NCBI GenBank assembly: GCA_964553915.1
Contig: CAZKMM010000012.1
Coordinates: 1 to 32,255 of the forward strand
Direction of reading: 5' to 3'
Length of the DNA stretch: 32,255 nt
DNA from: CAZKMM01 sp964553915
Lineage (GTDB): Bacteria; RBG-13-61-14; DRUE01
Made by a program: the position numbers and the translations under genes. Shown here piece by piece: positions 1 to 6,903 of the stretch; within the stretch, counting starts at the first letter, position 1, and each line of letters starts with the position of its first letter. Under the pieces are notes generated by a model, which ran no database searches, was not told the DNA's origin, and saw nothing but the letters and a program-made list of their open reading frames with translations.

Positions 1-1765
1 GAGCATAGTTGGAGCCAAAGGTGTAAGGATACCATTCTATATCCACCACTTCATTATTAGCAGTGGCAATATATCCCCGCTCCGGGTCAATCATATAAGG
101 AAGTTCAAATAAGGGGATAAAGCCGAGCCAGTCATATTCCCCACTCCAGCCGGGAACCGGAGTTAGTCCCCGTCCTTTCTTCCGAATCGGAACCAGCCCG
201 CCGGGAAGGTAAATAATATGCCCATCCGCATCTGCTCCTACCCAGTTCTGGTTGGGAACAATAATGTATTCCATTGCCTTTTTAAAATCCTCAATACTGG
301 AGCCTTTCATTAAATGATTATACATTAGGGCAATATTGAGAAGCTTAGCCGGATGCTCCTTGAGATACTGGTCAAATTTTTTCAAAAATTCCTCTTTTGA
401 AGAACTTTCCACTAACAGCTCAAAAACCTTTAAATCCCGGGTAAAATCCCAGCCAGTCCAGCGATAGGCAATTGGTGGAGTATCTTTGGGAAGCGAGTCC
501 AAAACCGGATTGATAATCGGACCGTGAATGCTCTGGCGAATTTTAATTTTTTTCTTGCGATATTTGTTGGTTAAACCGACCCGGATTTTTATTATTTCTT
601 CCCGCTGGACAAAATTTCGCCATTTTCCTTTATAAAGATATTGCTCGGGATTTTTGGGATTGAGCTTTTCAATGAATAAATCCTCTGCATCTGCCCGGCT
701 GGTAGTGGCGGCCCAGGCAAGCTTTCGGGTATGACCGAGAACAATATAAGGAGCACCCGGAAACGCCACCCCATAAGCATCAAACCCGGCCCCCTTAATA
801 TGCATTAAATAAAACAGGGAGGGCTCAATATGGACCAGGTGAGGGTCATTGCAGAGAATCGCACTGCCATTTTTAGTCAGCTTACCAGACACTGCCCAGT
901 TATTGGAAGCAAGCGGAGCATAGGTGGGGCTGAGCTGGCGCATTGCCAGTTGATATTTATCAAGCAGGAGCGCCACCTCTGCTGGTAAATCAAGCTCCTC
1001 GGGGCGGGGAGTATCTTTTAGAATATCTTTAACTGGCTGAGCCAGCCGATTTTTCAAAAGCTGTTTGGGAACAATGGTTGGTCCCATATCCGGATGCCAG
1101 GGGACCAGTTTCCAGGTCATCTCCCAGCCATATTTTTTCATAATTGCATATCTTAAAAGCTCCTCTCCCTGATTGGCACTGAGCCAGGAGCCGATAAACA
1201 AGCCCAGACTCAAAACATCTGCTACCCGAAATTCCTCCGGCTGATAATTTAAAACCCTAAATTCCACCGGCAGAGAATCCTGATGAAGCCGGATATAAGT
1301 ATTTATTCCATCAACATAAGCTTTTGCCTGATTATATACCTGAGGAAGATAACGCTTTCCAATCTCCTCCCCAATCTCTCCCAGATATTTCAAGCCATAA
1401 ATCCGCTGGTGGGTATCATATTGAACGGTTTTAAGGCTAATCCCTCCCATATTGATGGGAAGCCGAAGGTCTCCTAAAAGCTCTGCCATCCTTCCTTCTG
1501 CCATTGCCCGAAGAAGAACCATCTCAAAAAGCCGGTCCTGTGCCTGGATATATCCCACCGCAAAGAACAAATCAGGCTCATTATCTGCAAAAATATGAGG
1601 CACCCCGTATTCATCAAAATAAACCTCAACCTTTCCTTTTAATCCGGGTAAGGCTAGCTCTCCAGAGCGTTTGGGCAAGCTGGGTTGCTTTTTATACTGG
1701 TAAAATTCCCCCAGACAGCCAGAAAAGAAAAAAAGAATTATTACCCCTAAGATGGTTTTTTTCAT
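1..1765 (-). CDS. Penicillin acylase family lipoprotein (N-terminal nucleophile hydrolase), 3' end cut by window
   Basis: The frame is open from an ATG at 1765 to the window edge, about 588 residues, and its end lies outside the window. The protein starts with a short basic stretch, a hydrophobic helix and a lipobox FSGC (Cys17), so it is probably a lipid-anchored envelope protein. Family hallmarks are visible: an A-chain with DEYGVPHIFADN (about residues 51-62) and GYIQAQDRLFEM (71-82), then SNNWAVSG starting at Ser287. In penicillin G/V acylases and acyl-homoserine-lactone acylases the equivalent Ser becomes the free N-terminal nucleophile after self-cleavage. Downstream come NDPHL, FPGAPYIVLGHTRKLAW and IATANNEV, all typical of the B-chain. 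The family hydrolyses amide bonds of acylated amines; the substrate here cannot be told. A strong Shine-Dalgarno (AAGGAGGGG) precedes the ATG. It lies 37 nt after cysteine synthase and is probably the last visible member of the operon begun by the PfkB gene. Confidence 0.93.
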   Translation of the reverse strand, partial: MKKTILGVIILFFFSGCLGEFYQYKKQPSLPKRSGELALPGLKGKVEVYFDEYGVPHIFADNEPDLFFAVGYIQAQDRLFEMVLLRAMAEGRMAELLGDLRLPINMGGISLKTVQYDTHQRIYGLKYLGEIGEEIGKRYLPQVYNQAKAYVDGINTYIRLHQDSLPVEFRVLNYQPEEFRVADVLSLGLFIGSWLSANQGEELLRYAIMKKYGWEMTWKLVPWHPDMGPTIVPKQLLKNRLAQPVKDILKDTPRPEELDLPAEVALLLDKYQLAMRQLSPTYAPLASNNWAVSGKLTKNGSAILCNDPHLVHIEPSLFYLMHIKGAGFDAYGVAFPGAPYIVLGHTRKLAWAATTSRADAEDLFIEKLNPKNPEQYLYKGKWRNFVQREEIIKIRVGLTNKYRKKKIKIRQSIHGPIINPVLDSLPKDTPPIAYRWTGWDFTRDLKVFELLVESSSKEEFLKKFDQYLKEHPAKLLNIALMYNHLMKGSSIEDFKKAMEYIIVPNQNWVGADADGHIIYLPGGLVPIRKKGRGLTPVPGWSGEYDWLGFIPLFELPYMIDPERGYIATANNEVVDIEWYPYTFGSNYA

Positions 1766-1802
1766 CTCGCCCCTCCTTTTTCTTCGGCTAAAAAATCTCT
1801 TC

Positions 1803-2711
1803 TCAAATCAAAGAGGTGGAAAAATACCTTTCTGCCCGGTCTGGAATCACCGTGACAATTTTCTTTTTATCTCCCAGCTCCTCTGCCAGTTTAATGCTCG
1901 CCCAGACATTGGCACCAGAGCTGGTTCCACAGAGCACACCTTCCAGCCGTGCCAGTTTTCTTGCCATATTGATGGCATCTTCATCGCTCACAGTAATCAC
2001 CCGGTCAATCAGAGAGGTATCCAGCACGCTGGGAACAAATCCATCGCCGATTCCCTGAATTTGATGAAGCCCGGGCTCCTTGCCTAAGAGAGCCGCGGCA
2101 TTTTCCGGCTCCACCGCCACCACTAAAATCTCAGGATTCTTTTCCTTTAAAAATTTCCCCACTCCGCCCAGGGTTCCGCCTGAACCTACCCCGGCAACAA
2201 AGGCATCTATCTCACCCCCGCTCTGCTCCCAGATTTCCGGAGCAGTGGTCAGGTAATGACATTCCGGATTGAGCGGATTTTCAAACTGATGAGGAATATA
2301 CACCTCCGGGTCTTCTTCCTTTAAGGTATAAGCAATCTCCAGTGCCCCTTCTAAGGACTTCTCTGCCGGGCTTAAAATCATCTCTCCGCCCAGTGCCCGG
2401 ATAATCTTCTTCCGCTCCTCACTCATATTCTCCGGCATAACAATGACTACCCGATACCCTTTCTGCACCCCGACCAGAACCAGACCAATTCCGGTATTTC
2501 CGGAGCTGGCTTCGACAATGGTCATTCCTGGTTTGAGCTCTCCCCGCTCCTCTGCCTTCTCAATCATATACTTTGCTACCCGGTCTTTGATACTTCCTCC
2601 CGGATTTAATAACTCTAATTTGGCAAAAACCTGATAGCTGGTAAGACGAGCCAGACGAAGAAGCGGGGTGTTGCCAATTGCATCCAGAACATTTTCAATG
2701 TATCCTGCCAT
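1803..2711 (-). CDS. cysK: Cysteine synthase (O-acetylserine sulfhydrylase, CysK/CysM type)
   Basis: This 302-residue PLP enzyme forms L-cysteine from an activated serine (usually O-acetylserine) and sulfide in the cytoplasm. The N-terminus IGNTPLLRL is typical. Lys42 in NPGGSIKDRV is the expected Schiff-base lysine. SSGNTGIGL is the substrate carboxylate loop, GVGSGGTLGG the phosphate-binding loop for PLP, and GTSSGANVWA the second cofactor-site motif. Length is close to the usual 300-310. The C-terminus is short and ends soon after VIPDRAERYFS, as in plain cysteine synthases rather than cystathionine beta-synthases. It starts 3 nt after the stop of a 57-residue gene, so translation is probably coupled. 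Whether O-acetylserine, O-phosphoserine or another activated serine is used cannot be decided, so the symbol means family only. Confidence 0.93.
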   Translation of the reverse strand: MAGYIENVLDAIGNTPLLRLARLTSYQVFAKLELLNPGGSIKDRVAKYMIEKAEERGELKPGMTIVEASSGNTGIGLVLVGVQKGYRVVIVMPENMSEERKKIIRALGGEMILSPAEKSLEGALEIAYTLKEEDPEVYIPHQFENPLNPECHYLTTAPEIWEQSGGEIDAFVAGVGSGGTLGGVGKFLKEKNPEILVVAVEPENAAALLGKEPGLHQIQGIGDGFVPSVLDTSLIDRVITVSDEDAINMARKLARLEGVLCGTSSGANVWASIKLAEELGDKKKIVTVIPDRAERYFSTSLI

Positions 2712-2714
2712 TCC

Positions 2715-2888
2715 TTAATCCACCTCTCCCATAATTTTATAATTAAAGATATTTTTAATTGCCCGCCTGACGGCTTTTAGCTCCTGAATAATCTTCTCCA
2801 GCTCCTCCTCACTCTTCCCCTCACTCAGCTCCTTCCAGTAAAAACTGATTTTCTTAAGCTCCTCAATCAGCTCTTCTCTTTTGCTCAT
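2715..2888 (-). CDS. Small charged helical protein (57 aa), unknown function
   Basis: I do not recognise this 57-residue protein. It is almost wholly helical in appearance, rich in Glu and Lys (MSKREELIEELKKI at the start, EEELEKIIQELKAVRRAI in the middle), with no membrane segment or cysteine. The ATG at 2888 is preferred over an in-frame upstream start at 2912 because a GGAG lies 9 nt upstream, inside the last codons of the upstream uroporphyrinogen-decarboxylase-like gene, whose stop codon ends one base before this ATG. That tight packing, and the 3-nt gap to cysteine synthase downstream, suggest a real coupled gene. It could be a small accessory subunit of either neighbour, but nothing in the sequence shows this. 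Confidence 0.65.
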   Translation of the reverse strand: MSKREELIEELKKISFYWKELSEGKSEEELEKIIQELKAVRRAIKNIFNYKIMGEVD

Positions 2889-2889
2889 T

Positions 2890-4014
2890 TTAATATGCTC
2901 CATATTTTTCACTGGCTCTAATCATCGCCTGAACATTTTCTATTTTAGCATCGTAAGGCAACACACAGGCATTGGCAAGGATAAATCCTCCTCCTTCCCC
3001 TACCCTTTCAATCAGCTCCTTGCAATGCTTTTCCACCTGCTCCGGAGTGCCATAAGTTAAAAGTGAGGCAGGAACATTGCCCATTAAAGCGGAACGGTCC
3101 CCCAAAACCCGCTTCCATTCAAAAATATCGTTCTGGTCATCTAAATGAAACAGACATTTCCCCCGGGGAAATTCCCGAAAATATTTTGCCATTGGCGTCC
3201 AGTTTCCATCCAGATGAATTACCGGGGTAAACCCTGCATCTATAATTGCCATCACCTCTTTGTAAAAATAAGACCAGGCAAATTCCTCAAACATCTTGGG
3301 AGAGATATAACTGGCGCTGGCACGATTGGCACCAAGAAGGATGGTTTTGGAATCATCTCCGCTGGCAGATGCTAACTGCTCGGCTATCTGGATGCCCAGA
3401 GCAATTAAATCATCCACCAGCCAGTCGCACACTTCTTTGATTTTTTCCGGTCGGTCATAAAAATCCATCAAATATCCATTTAAGCCCCGCAAATTAGGAA
3501 GCAGGTCGGTTGGGATATTAATTAAACTCAGAGCATAATTAAAAAGCCCCAGCTCCTCCGCTTTATCAAAAGCGGGCTTCATTGCACTTGCCATCTTAAT
3601 CATCATTTGAAGAAACTGGTTTAAGTCCGGATGCTCCGGACGGATAAAATAAAGAAAGCCTTTTTCCATTAAAAGCTCATACTGCTCGCCCGAGATAATT
3701 TCTTTTTCTATCATCTGGGGAACTTTATCTTCCCCGGGCTTGGGCAGGTCCCACTGGAAGAACCAGGCGGAATGACCATCCGGAAATGGTGCCAGATAAA
3801 CATACCCTAAAGCTCCGCCAAAGCTCATATCCACCCCGGGATATACCTCATAGCATTTTAAAATTGACTGGCAGGCAATTTCCGGGTCATTAAAAGCATC
3901 TCCCAAGGGCACGCCCAGAACCTTTGCGGAATGGTCCGTGACTTGCGGAGCAACTGGAACCTTATCGGTTTTCTCCAGCCGAATGGTAGCTTTAACTCTT
4001 TCTTTGGGAAGCAT
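2890..4014 (-). CDS. Uroporphyrinogen decarboxylase (URO-D) superfamily protein, probably a methyltransferase-like member
   Basis: A 374-residue protein with a URO-D fold signature: MLPKERVKATIRLEKTDKVP at the N-terminus (the usual region is RxxxxLxxxxxDRxP), then VIHLDGNW, LMGNVPASLLTYGTPEQVEKHCKELIE and GGGFILANACVLPYDAKIENVQAM near the C-terminus. The last motif matches the ending of corrinoid-dependent methyltransferases (MtaA, CmuA, MtbA-like) and distant URO-D homologues more than true HemE. No other haem genes are nearby. It sits 8 nt downstream of a PfkB-type kinase and just upstream of a small protein and cysteine synthase. Established members move methyl groups between corrinoid proteins and thiols, so a role in methyl or sulfur metabolism is possible, but that is inference. 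A Shine-Dalgarno AAGGGAG precedes the ATG. Confidence 0.82.
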   Translation of the reverse strand: MLPKERVKATIRLEKTDKVPVAPQVTDHSAKVLGVPLGDAFNDPEIACQSILKCYEVYPGVDMSFGGALGYVYLAPFPDGHSAWFFQWDLPKPGEDKVPQMIEKEIISGEQYELLMEKGFLYFIRPEHPDLNQFLQMMIKMASAMKPAFDKAEELGLFNYALSLINIPTDLLPNLRGLNGYLMDFYDRPEKIKEVCDWLVDDLIALGIQIAEQLASASGDDSKTILLGANRASASYISPKMFEEFAWSYFYKEVMAIIDAGFTPVIHLDGNWTPMAKYFREFPRGKCLFHLDDQNDIFEWKRVLGDRSALMGNVPASLLTYGTPEQVEKHCKELIERVGEGGGFILANACVLPYDAKIENVQAMIRASEKYGAY

Positions 4015-4022
4015 TCTCTCCC

Positions 4023-4922
4023 TTAAAAAGAAACCAGCTCTTTAAACTCCCTGAATCTCTGCTCAATATCTTCTTTGCTCACCTCTAAGAGCCTTTTTAA
4101 GCCAAATTCCTCCACAGTAAAACTTGCCACCACACTACCATAAATCCCGGCTTTTTTCAGCTCGGAAAAATCTGACCTGCCCTCCTGCCATAAATAGCCG
4201 ATGAATCCTCCGGCAAAGCTGTCTCCAGCCCCGGTTGGGTCTTTAACTATCTCCAGAGGATATGCCGGGGCAAAAAATATCCCCTCCCGAGTATGAATCG
4301 TGGCTCCGTGTTCCCCTCTTTTGATAACCACCGCCTTTAAACCTCGCTCCAGCAGTTTTCTTCCTGCCCGTGCCAGTTGATATTCTCTGGTCAAAAGCCG
4401 TGCCTCCTCATCATTGAGCAGAAGAATATCCACCTGAGAAAGCACCTCCTCCAGTTTCTCCCTTGCGGTATTTATCCAGAGATTCATTGTATCGCACACC
4501 ACCAGCTCTGGCTCTTCTACTTGCTCTAAAACCTCCAGCTGAAGCTCCGGATGAATATTGGCTAAAAAAACATAGCTCAGGCTTTTATGGTCCTCTTTTA
4601 GTTCCGGTTTAAACTGCTCAAAAACATTAAGCTCGGTTCGGATGGTCTGTCGCTGATTCATATCCTCAAGATATTTTCCTTCCCAGCGAAAGGTTTTGCC
4701 CGGAAGCCGAACCAGTCCGGTAAGGTCAATATTTCTCTCTGAGAGGATTTTTAAATATTCTTCCGGGAAATCCTCTCCCACCACTCCAATCAGCTTTACC
4801 GGAGCAAAAAAACTGGCAGAGACCGCAGAATAAACCGCGGCTCCGCCTAAAACCTCTATTACCTTACCTAAAGGAGTTTCTATAGTATCAAGAGCTACCG
4901 AGCCGACAATCAAGATTGCCAT
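4023..4922 (-). CDS. PfkB/ribokinase-family carbohydrate or nucleoside kinase
   Basis: A 299-residue sugar/nucleoside kinase. The N-terminus IVGSVALDTIETP is followed by VLGGAAVYSAVSAS, the first PfkB signature with the Gly-Gly substrate switch. The C-terminal signature DPTGAGDSFAGGFIGYL carries the GAGD anion hole and catalytic Asp. The family phosphorylates a hydroxymethyl group of ribose, adenosine, fructose-6-phosphate, KDG and similar compounds. The substrate cannot be read from the sequence; the small N-terminal lid region resembles adenosine- or ribokinase-like branches seen in anaerobes. It is the first gene of the likely operon with the URO-D-like protein, the 57-aa protein, cysteine synthase and the penicillin acylase. 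There is no Shine-Dalgarno; a strong sigma70 promoter ends 8 nt before the ATG, so the mRNA is probably leaderless. Confidence 0.88.
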   Translation of the reverse strand: MAILIVGSVALDTIETPLGKVIEVLGGAAVYSAVSASFFAPVKLIGVVGEDFPEEYLKILSERNIDLTGLVRLPGKTFRWEGKYLEDMNQRQTIRTELNVFEQFKPELKEDHKSLSYVFLANIHPELQLEVLEQVEEPELVVCDTMNLWINTAREKLEEVLSQVDILLLNDEEARLLTREYQLARAGRKLLERGLKAVVIKRGEHGATIHTREGIFFAPAYPLEIVKDPTGAGDSFAGGFIGYLWQEGRSDFSELKKAGIYGSVVASFTVEEFGLKRLLEVSKEDIEQRFREFKELVSF

Positions 4923-4930
4923 TTCAAAAG

Positions 4931-4958
4931 ATTATAAAAGCAAACCCCTGCCAGTCAA
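4931..4958 (-). promoter_or_regulatory. Sigma70-type promoter giving a nearly leaderless mRNA for the PfkB gene
   Basis: Read on the minus strand: -35 TTGACT (4958-4953), a 16-nt spacer and a perfect -10 TATAAT (4936-4931). The ATG at 4922 begins after only 8 nt. Transcription starting about 7 nt after the -10 box would leave a leader of zero to two bases, and no ribosome binding site is present. Confidence 0.72.
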
Positions 4959-4975
4959 ACCAAAAAAATCTCTCT

Positions 4976-5773
4976 TTAAGGAAGGGGCTTTAAAGGATTG
5001 GGAAGCTCCTCTATCTTTAAAGAAAACTTTTCCTTTGCTTCAGAGAGGGAAGTGGGGAGGAGCCCGGTTTGAGCTATCTGCTTCAGAGCTTTCAGGAAAT
5101 CCGGATTGGAGATAGTCACCCTGAGAACCTTCTCTTTTGTAATTATTACTGCCCCCTGACTGATAGGATAAACCTCTGCTTCTTTAAAACTCTGGTCTTG
5201 ATTAATTAAAGTAATAATCAACTGGGTAGGAGTCTGGAGAAAAAACCTTTCCCTGTGAGCTTTTTGCTCCGGGCTTCCCAGGGCAGAATAACTCACTGCC
5301 ATTACCGGTGATGCTCCCTCTGGTTGGGGAACAGAAACCTGCTCCCAGCCATAATTTACCGCGGTTCCTTTCCAGGCAAAAGCCGGTTCCAGCTCATGAG
5401 ATACCGGTTTAAAATTGAACTGGGGACTGAACCTTCCCAGGAAAAAAGCACCAATAAAAAGCATAACCATTGTTATTGCCAGGAAAGAAGGATGAGCCAC
5501 CAGTTTTGTGGTGATGCGGTTCCAGAAAGATACTGGTTGATATTCTGCCTGCTCTTCTATTCTCCTTCTCAGCTTAATTAAAAAATCCTGCGGAGCCTGG
5601 GGAGTGGGAAGAGTCTGCACCGCCTGAACCGCGGCTCTGAAAAGCTCCAGCTCCTGCTGACAGGAAGGACAAAGTCTTAAATGAGCTTCCAGTTCGCTCT
5701 TTATTTTCGGAGCAAGCTGGTCATCCAGATAAGCACTTAACTCCTGCTGAAACTCCTGACAATCCTTTTTCAT
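4976..5773 (-). CDS. Anti-sigma factor with N-terminal zinc-finger (ZAS) domain and one membrane helix
   Basis: A 265-residue membrane protein expected to hold the adjacent ECF sigma factor inactive. Residues 1-45 contain the anti-sigma zinc-binding motif His31-x3-Cys35-x2-Cys38 (HLRLCPSC), with an additional Cys5. A single transmembrane helix lies at about residues 96-113, followed by roughly 150 periplasmic residues with no recognised domain. The start overlaps the sigma factor stop by 4 nt (ATGA), the usual coupled sigma/anti-sigma arrangement. The periplasmic part probably receives the signal, perhaps through regulated proteolysis as in RseA or RsiW; that is from family knowledge. No protease or sensor gene is beside it. 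Confidence 0.88.
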   Translation of the reverse strand: MKKDCQEFQQELSAYLDDQLAPKIKSELEAHLRLCPSCQQELELFRAAVQAVQTLPTPQAPQDFLIKLRRRIEEQAEYQPVSFWNRITTKLVAHPSFLAITMVMLFIGAFFLGRFSPQFNFKPVSHELEPAFAWKGTAVNYGWEQVSVPQPEGASPVMAVSYSALGSPEQKAHRERFFLQTPTQLIITLINQDQSFKEAEVYPISQGAVIITKEKVLRVTISNPDFLKALKQIAQTGLLPTSLSEAKEKFSLKIEELPNPLKPLP

Positions 5774-6393
5774 TTCCCCAGCTCCTTTTCCAGAAGGGTT
5801 TTTAATTCTGCCCTTGCCCGGTGAATTCTAGATTTAACCGTGCCTTCTTTTAAATCCAGCACCCGGGCAATCTCCTGATAACTAAGCCCTTCCATATCCC
5901 TGAGTAATATCACCACCCGATGGTCTTCGTCTAAATCCATAATTTTTTTCCGAACCAGAATCTGAATTTCTTTTTGTTCCAGATGCTCCAGCGGGTCCTG
6001 AGCCTCATCTTCCAGCTGACGGCTTATCTCTCCCTTTTCTGTCTCCACCGGCTCTTCCAGTGAATCACTCTGATAATATCCTCTCCGTCCCAGATATTTC
6101 ATCCGATTCTTGCAATGATTAACTGTCACCCGATAAAGCCAGGTGGAAAACCGACTCTCTCCCCGAAAATTCTTCAAAGAACGATATACAGTCAAAAAAA
6201 CCTCCTGTGCTACTTCCTCCGCCTCATCTAAACTGCCCAAAAGCTGATAACATAAACCATATACCCGATTCTGATAATTTAATACCAGCTGATTAAATGC
6301 CCCTTCTTCTCCTTTTAAAAATCTCTTAATCAGCTTCTGGTCCGGGTCAGATATTACCGCTTTTTTCCTCTTTCCTTTTCTTCTGACTGCCAT
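5770..6393 (-). CDS. ECF-type RNA polymerase sigma factor (sigma-E/SigW-like)
   Basis: A 207-residue group 4 sigma factor. Region 2 is clear: AFNQLVLNYQNRVYGLCYQLL, then AEEVAQEVFLTVYRSL and STWLYRVTVNHCKNRM, which bind the -10 element and core polymerase. Region 4 is the C-terminal helix-turn-helix VVILLRDMEGLSYQEIARVL followed by EGTVKSRIHRARAELK, which reads the -35 element. A very basic tail of about 13 residues precedes region 2. It overlaps its anti-sigma gene by 4 nt. The start has no clear Shine-Dalgarno (GAGGAA is 13 nt away). A weak housekeeping-type promoter TTGGCA (6452-6447), 16 nt, AATAAA (6430-6425) could drive it. A GGAACTT resembling an ECF -35 box lies at 6409-6403 but is too close to the ATG to make the full mRNA. 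Confidence 0.93.
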   Translation of the reverse strand: MAVRRKGKRKKAVISDPDQKLIKRFLKGEEGAFNQLVLNYQNRVYGLCYQLLGSLDEAEEVAQEVFLTVYRSLKNFRGESRFSTWLYRVTVNHCKNRMKYLGRRGYYQSDSLEEPVETEKGEISRQLEDEAQDPLEHLEQKEIQILVRKKIMDLDEDHRVVILLRDMEGLSYQEIARVLDLKEGTVKSRIHRARAELKTLLEKELGK

Positions 6394-6472
6394 CTTCCCG
6401 AAAAGTTCCTCAAAATTATTTTCCTTTATTTTTCTAGCAAACTCAATGCCAAAATCTACCGCTCCTTTTCTC

Positions 6473-6502
6473 TTGACAGAAAAAAGGGAAATTGGCTAAA
6501 AT
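6473..6502 (+). promoter_or_regulatory. Sigma70-type promoter for a leaderless gene at 6509
   Basis: A perfect -35 TTGACA (6473-6478), an 18-nt spacer and -10 TAAAAT (6497-6502). The ATG at 6509 is the seventh base after the -10 box, where transcription would normally begin. The G-rich stretch AAAGGGAA lies inside the spacer, too far upstream to be a ribosome binding site for such a transcript. Confidence 0.72.
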
Positions 6503-6508
6503 CTTTCT

Positions 6509-6898
6509 ATGAGCAAAGAAAAAAAAATTTTTATCTCTCAGCAGGTTCTGGATGCGATTTTTGAGCAGGGAAAAGCAGAGCTGGACGGAGATACCTTAAT
6601 TATTCACTCCCAGGAAAAGCAGACTTTTAAACTCATCCCGGCATATAAATTTCTTTACCTGGCAGAAGGAGAAAAAGACCCTTATAATCTGGTAGGAAAA
6701 ATTTTTACTGAGCAGGATTTGAAAAAAGCCAAGGCAGATATTTATATGGATTCTGTGCTTTATAAAGATGTAGCATATCAGGTGGAGCCGGGCTTTTTAG
6801 GAATTCCCCAGACCCAAAAAGCCCAGGAAAGTGCAGAAAAACTCCAAGAAGCAGACGAAGTAAAAGCCCTGGAAGATTATCTTTTAAAAATCTTATAA
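6509..6898 (+). CDS. Conserved-looking hypothetical protein (129 aa), unknown function
   Basis: I cannot assign a function. The protein is 129 residues, cytoplasmic (no signal or membrane helix), and begins with KIFISQQVLDAIFEQGKAELDGDTLIIHS, which reads as a helix followed by a beta hairpin. A central segment FLYLAEGEKDPYNLVGKIFTEQDLKK and DSVLYKDVAYQVEPGFLG looks ordered, and the last 25 residues are charged helix. I have the impression of similar proteins in deltaproteobacteria and related phyla, but no named family. The gene is transcribed away from the ECF sigma/anti-sigma pair and ends 5 nt before the convergent FG-GAP gene. The mRNA is probably leaderless. Confidence 0.78.
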   Translation: MSKEKKIFISQQVLDAIFEQGKAELDGDTLIIHSQEKQTFKLIPAYKFLYLAEGEKDPYNLVGKIFTEQDLKKAKADIYMDSVLYKDVAYQVEPGFLGIPQTQKAQESAEKLQEADEVKALEDYLLKIL

Positions 6899-6903
6899 CC
6901 CGC

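Noticed and set aside
6382..6409. GGAACTT, 16 nt, TCAGA on the minus strand, resembling a sigma-E type autoregulated promoter for the ECF sigma gene
   Set aside because: Transcription would start about 20 nt inside the coding region, after the ATG at 6393, so it could not make the full protein. It may be chance; a true ECF promoter should lie further upstream.
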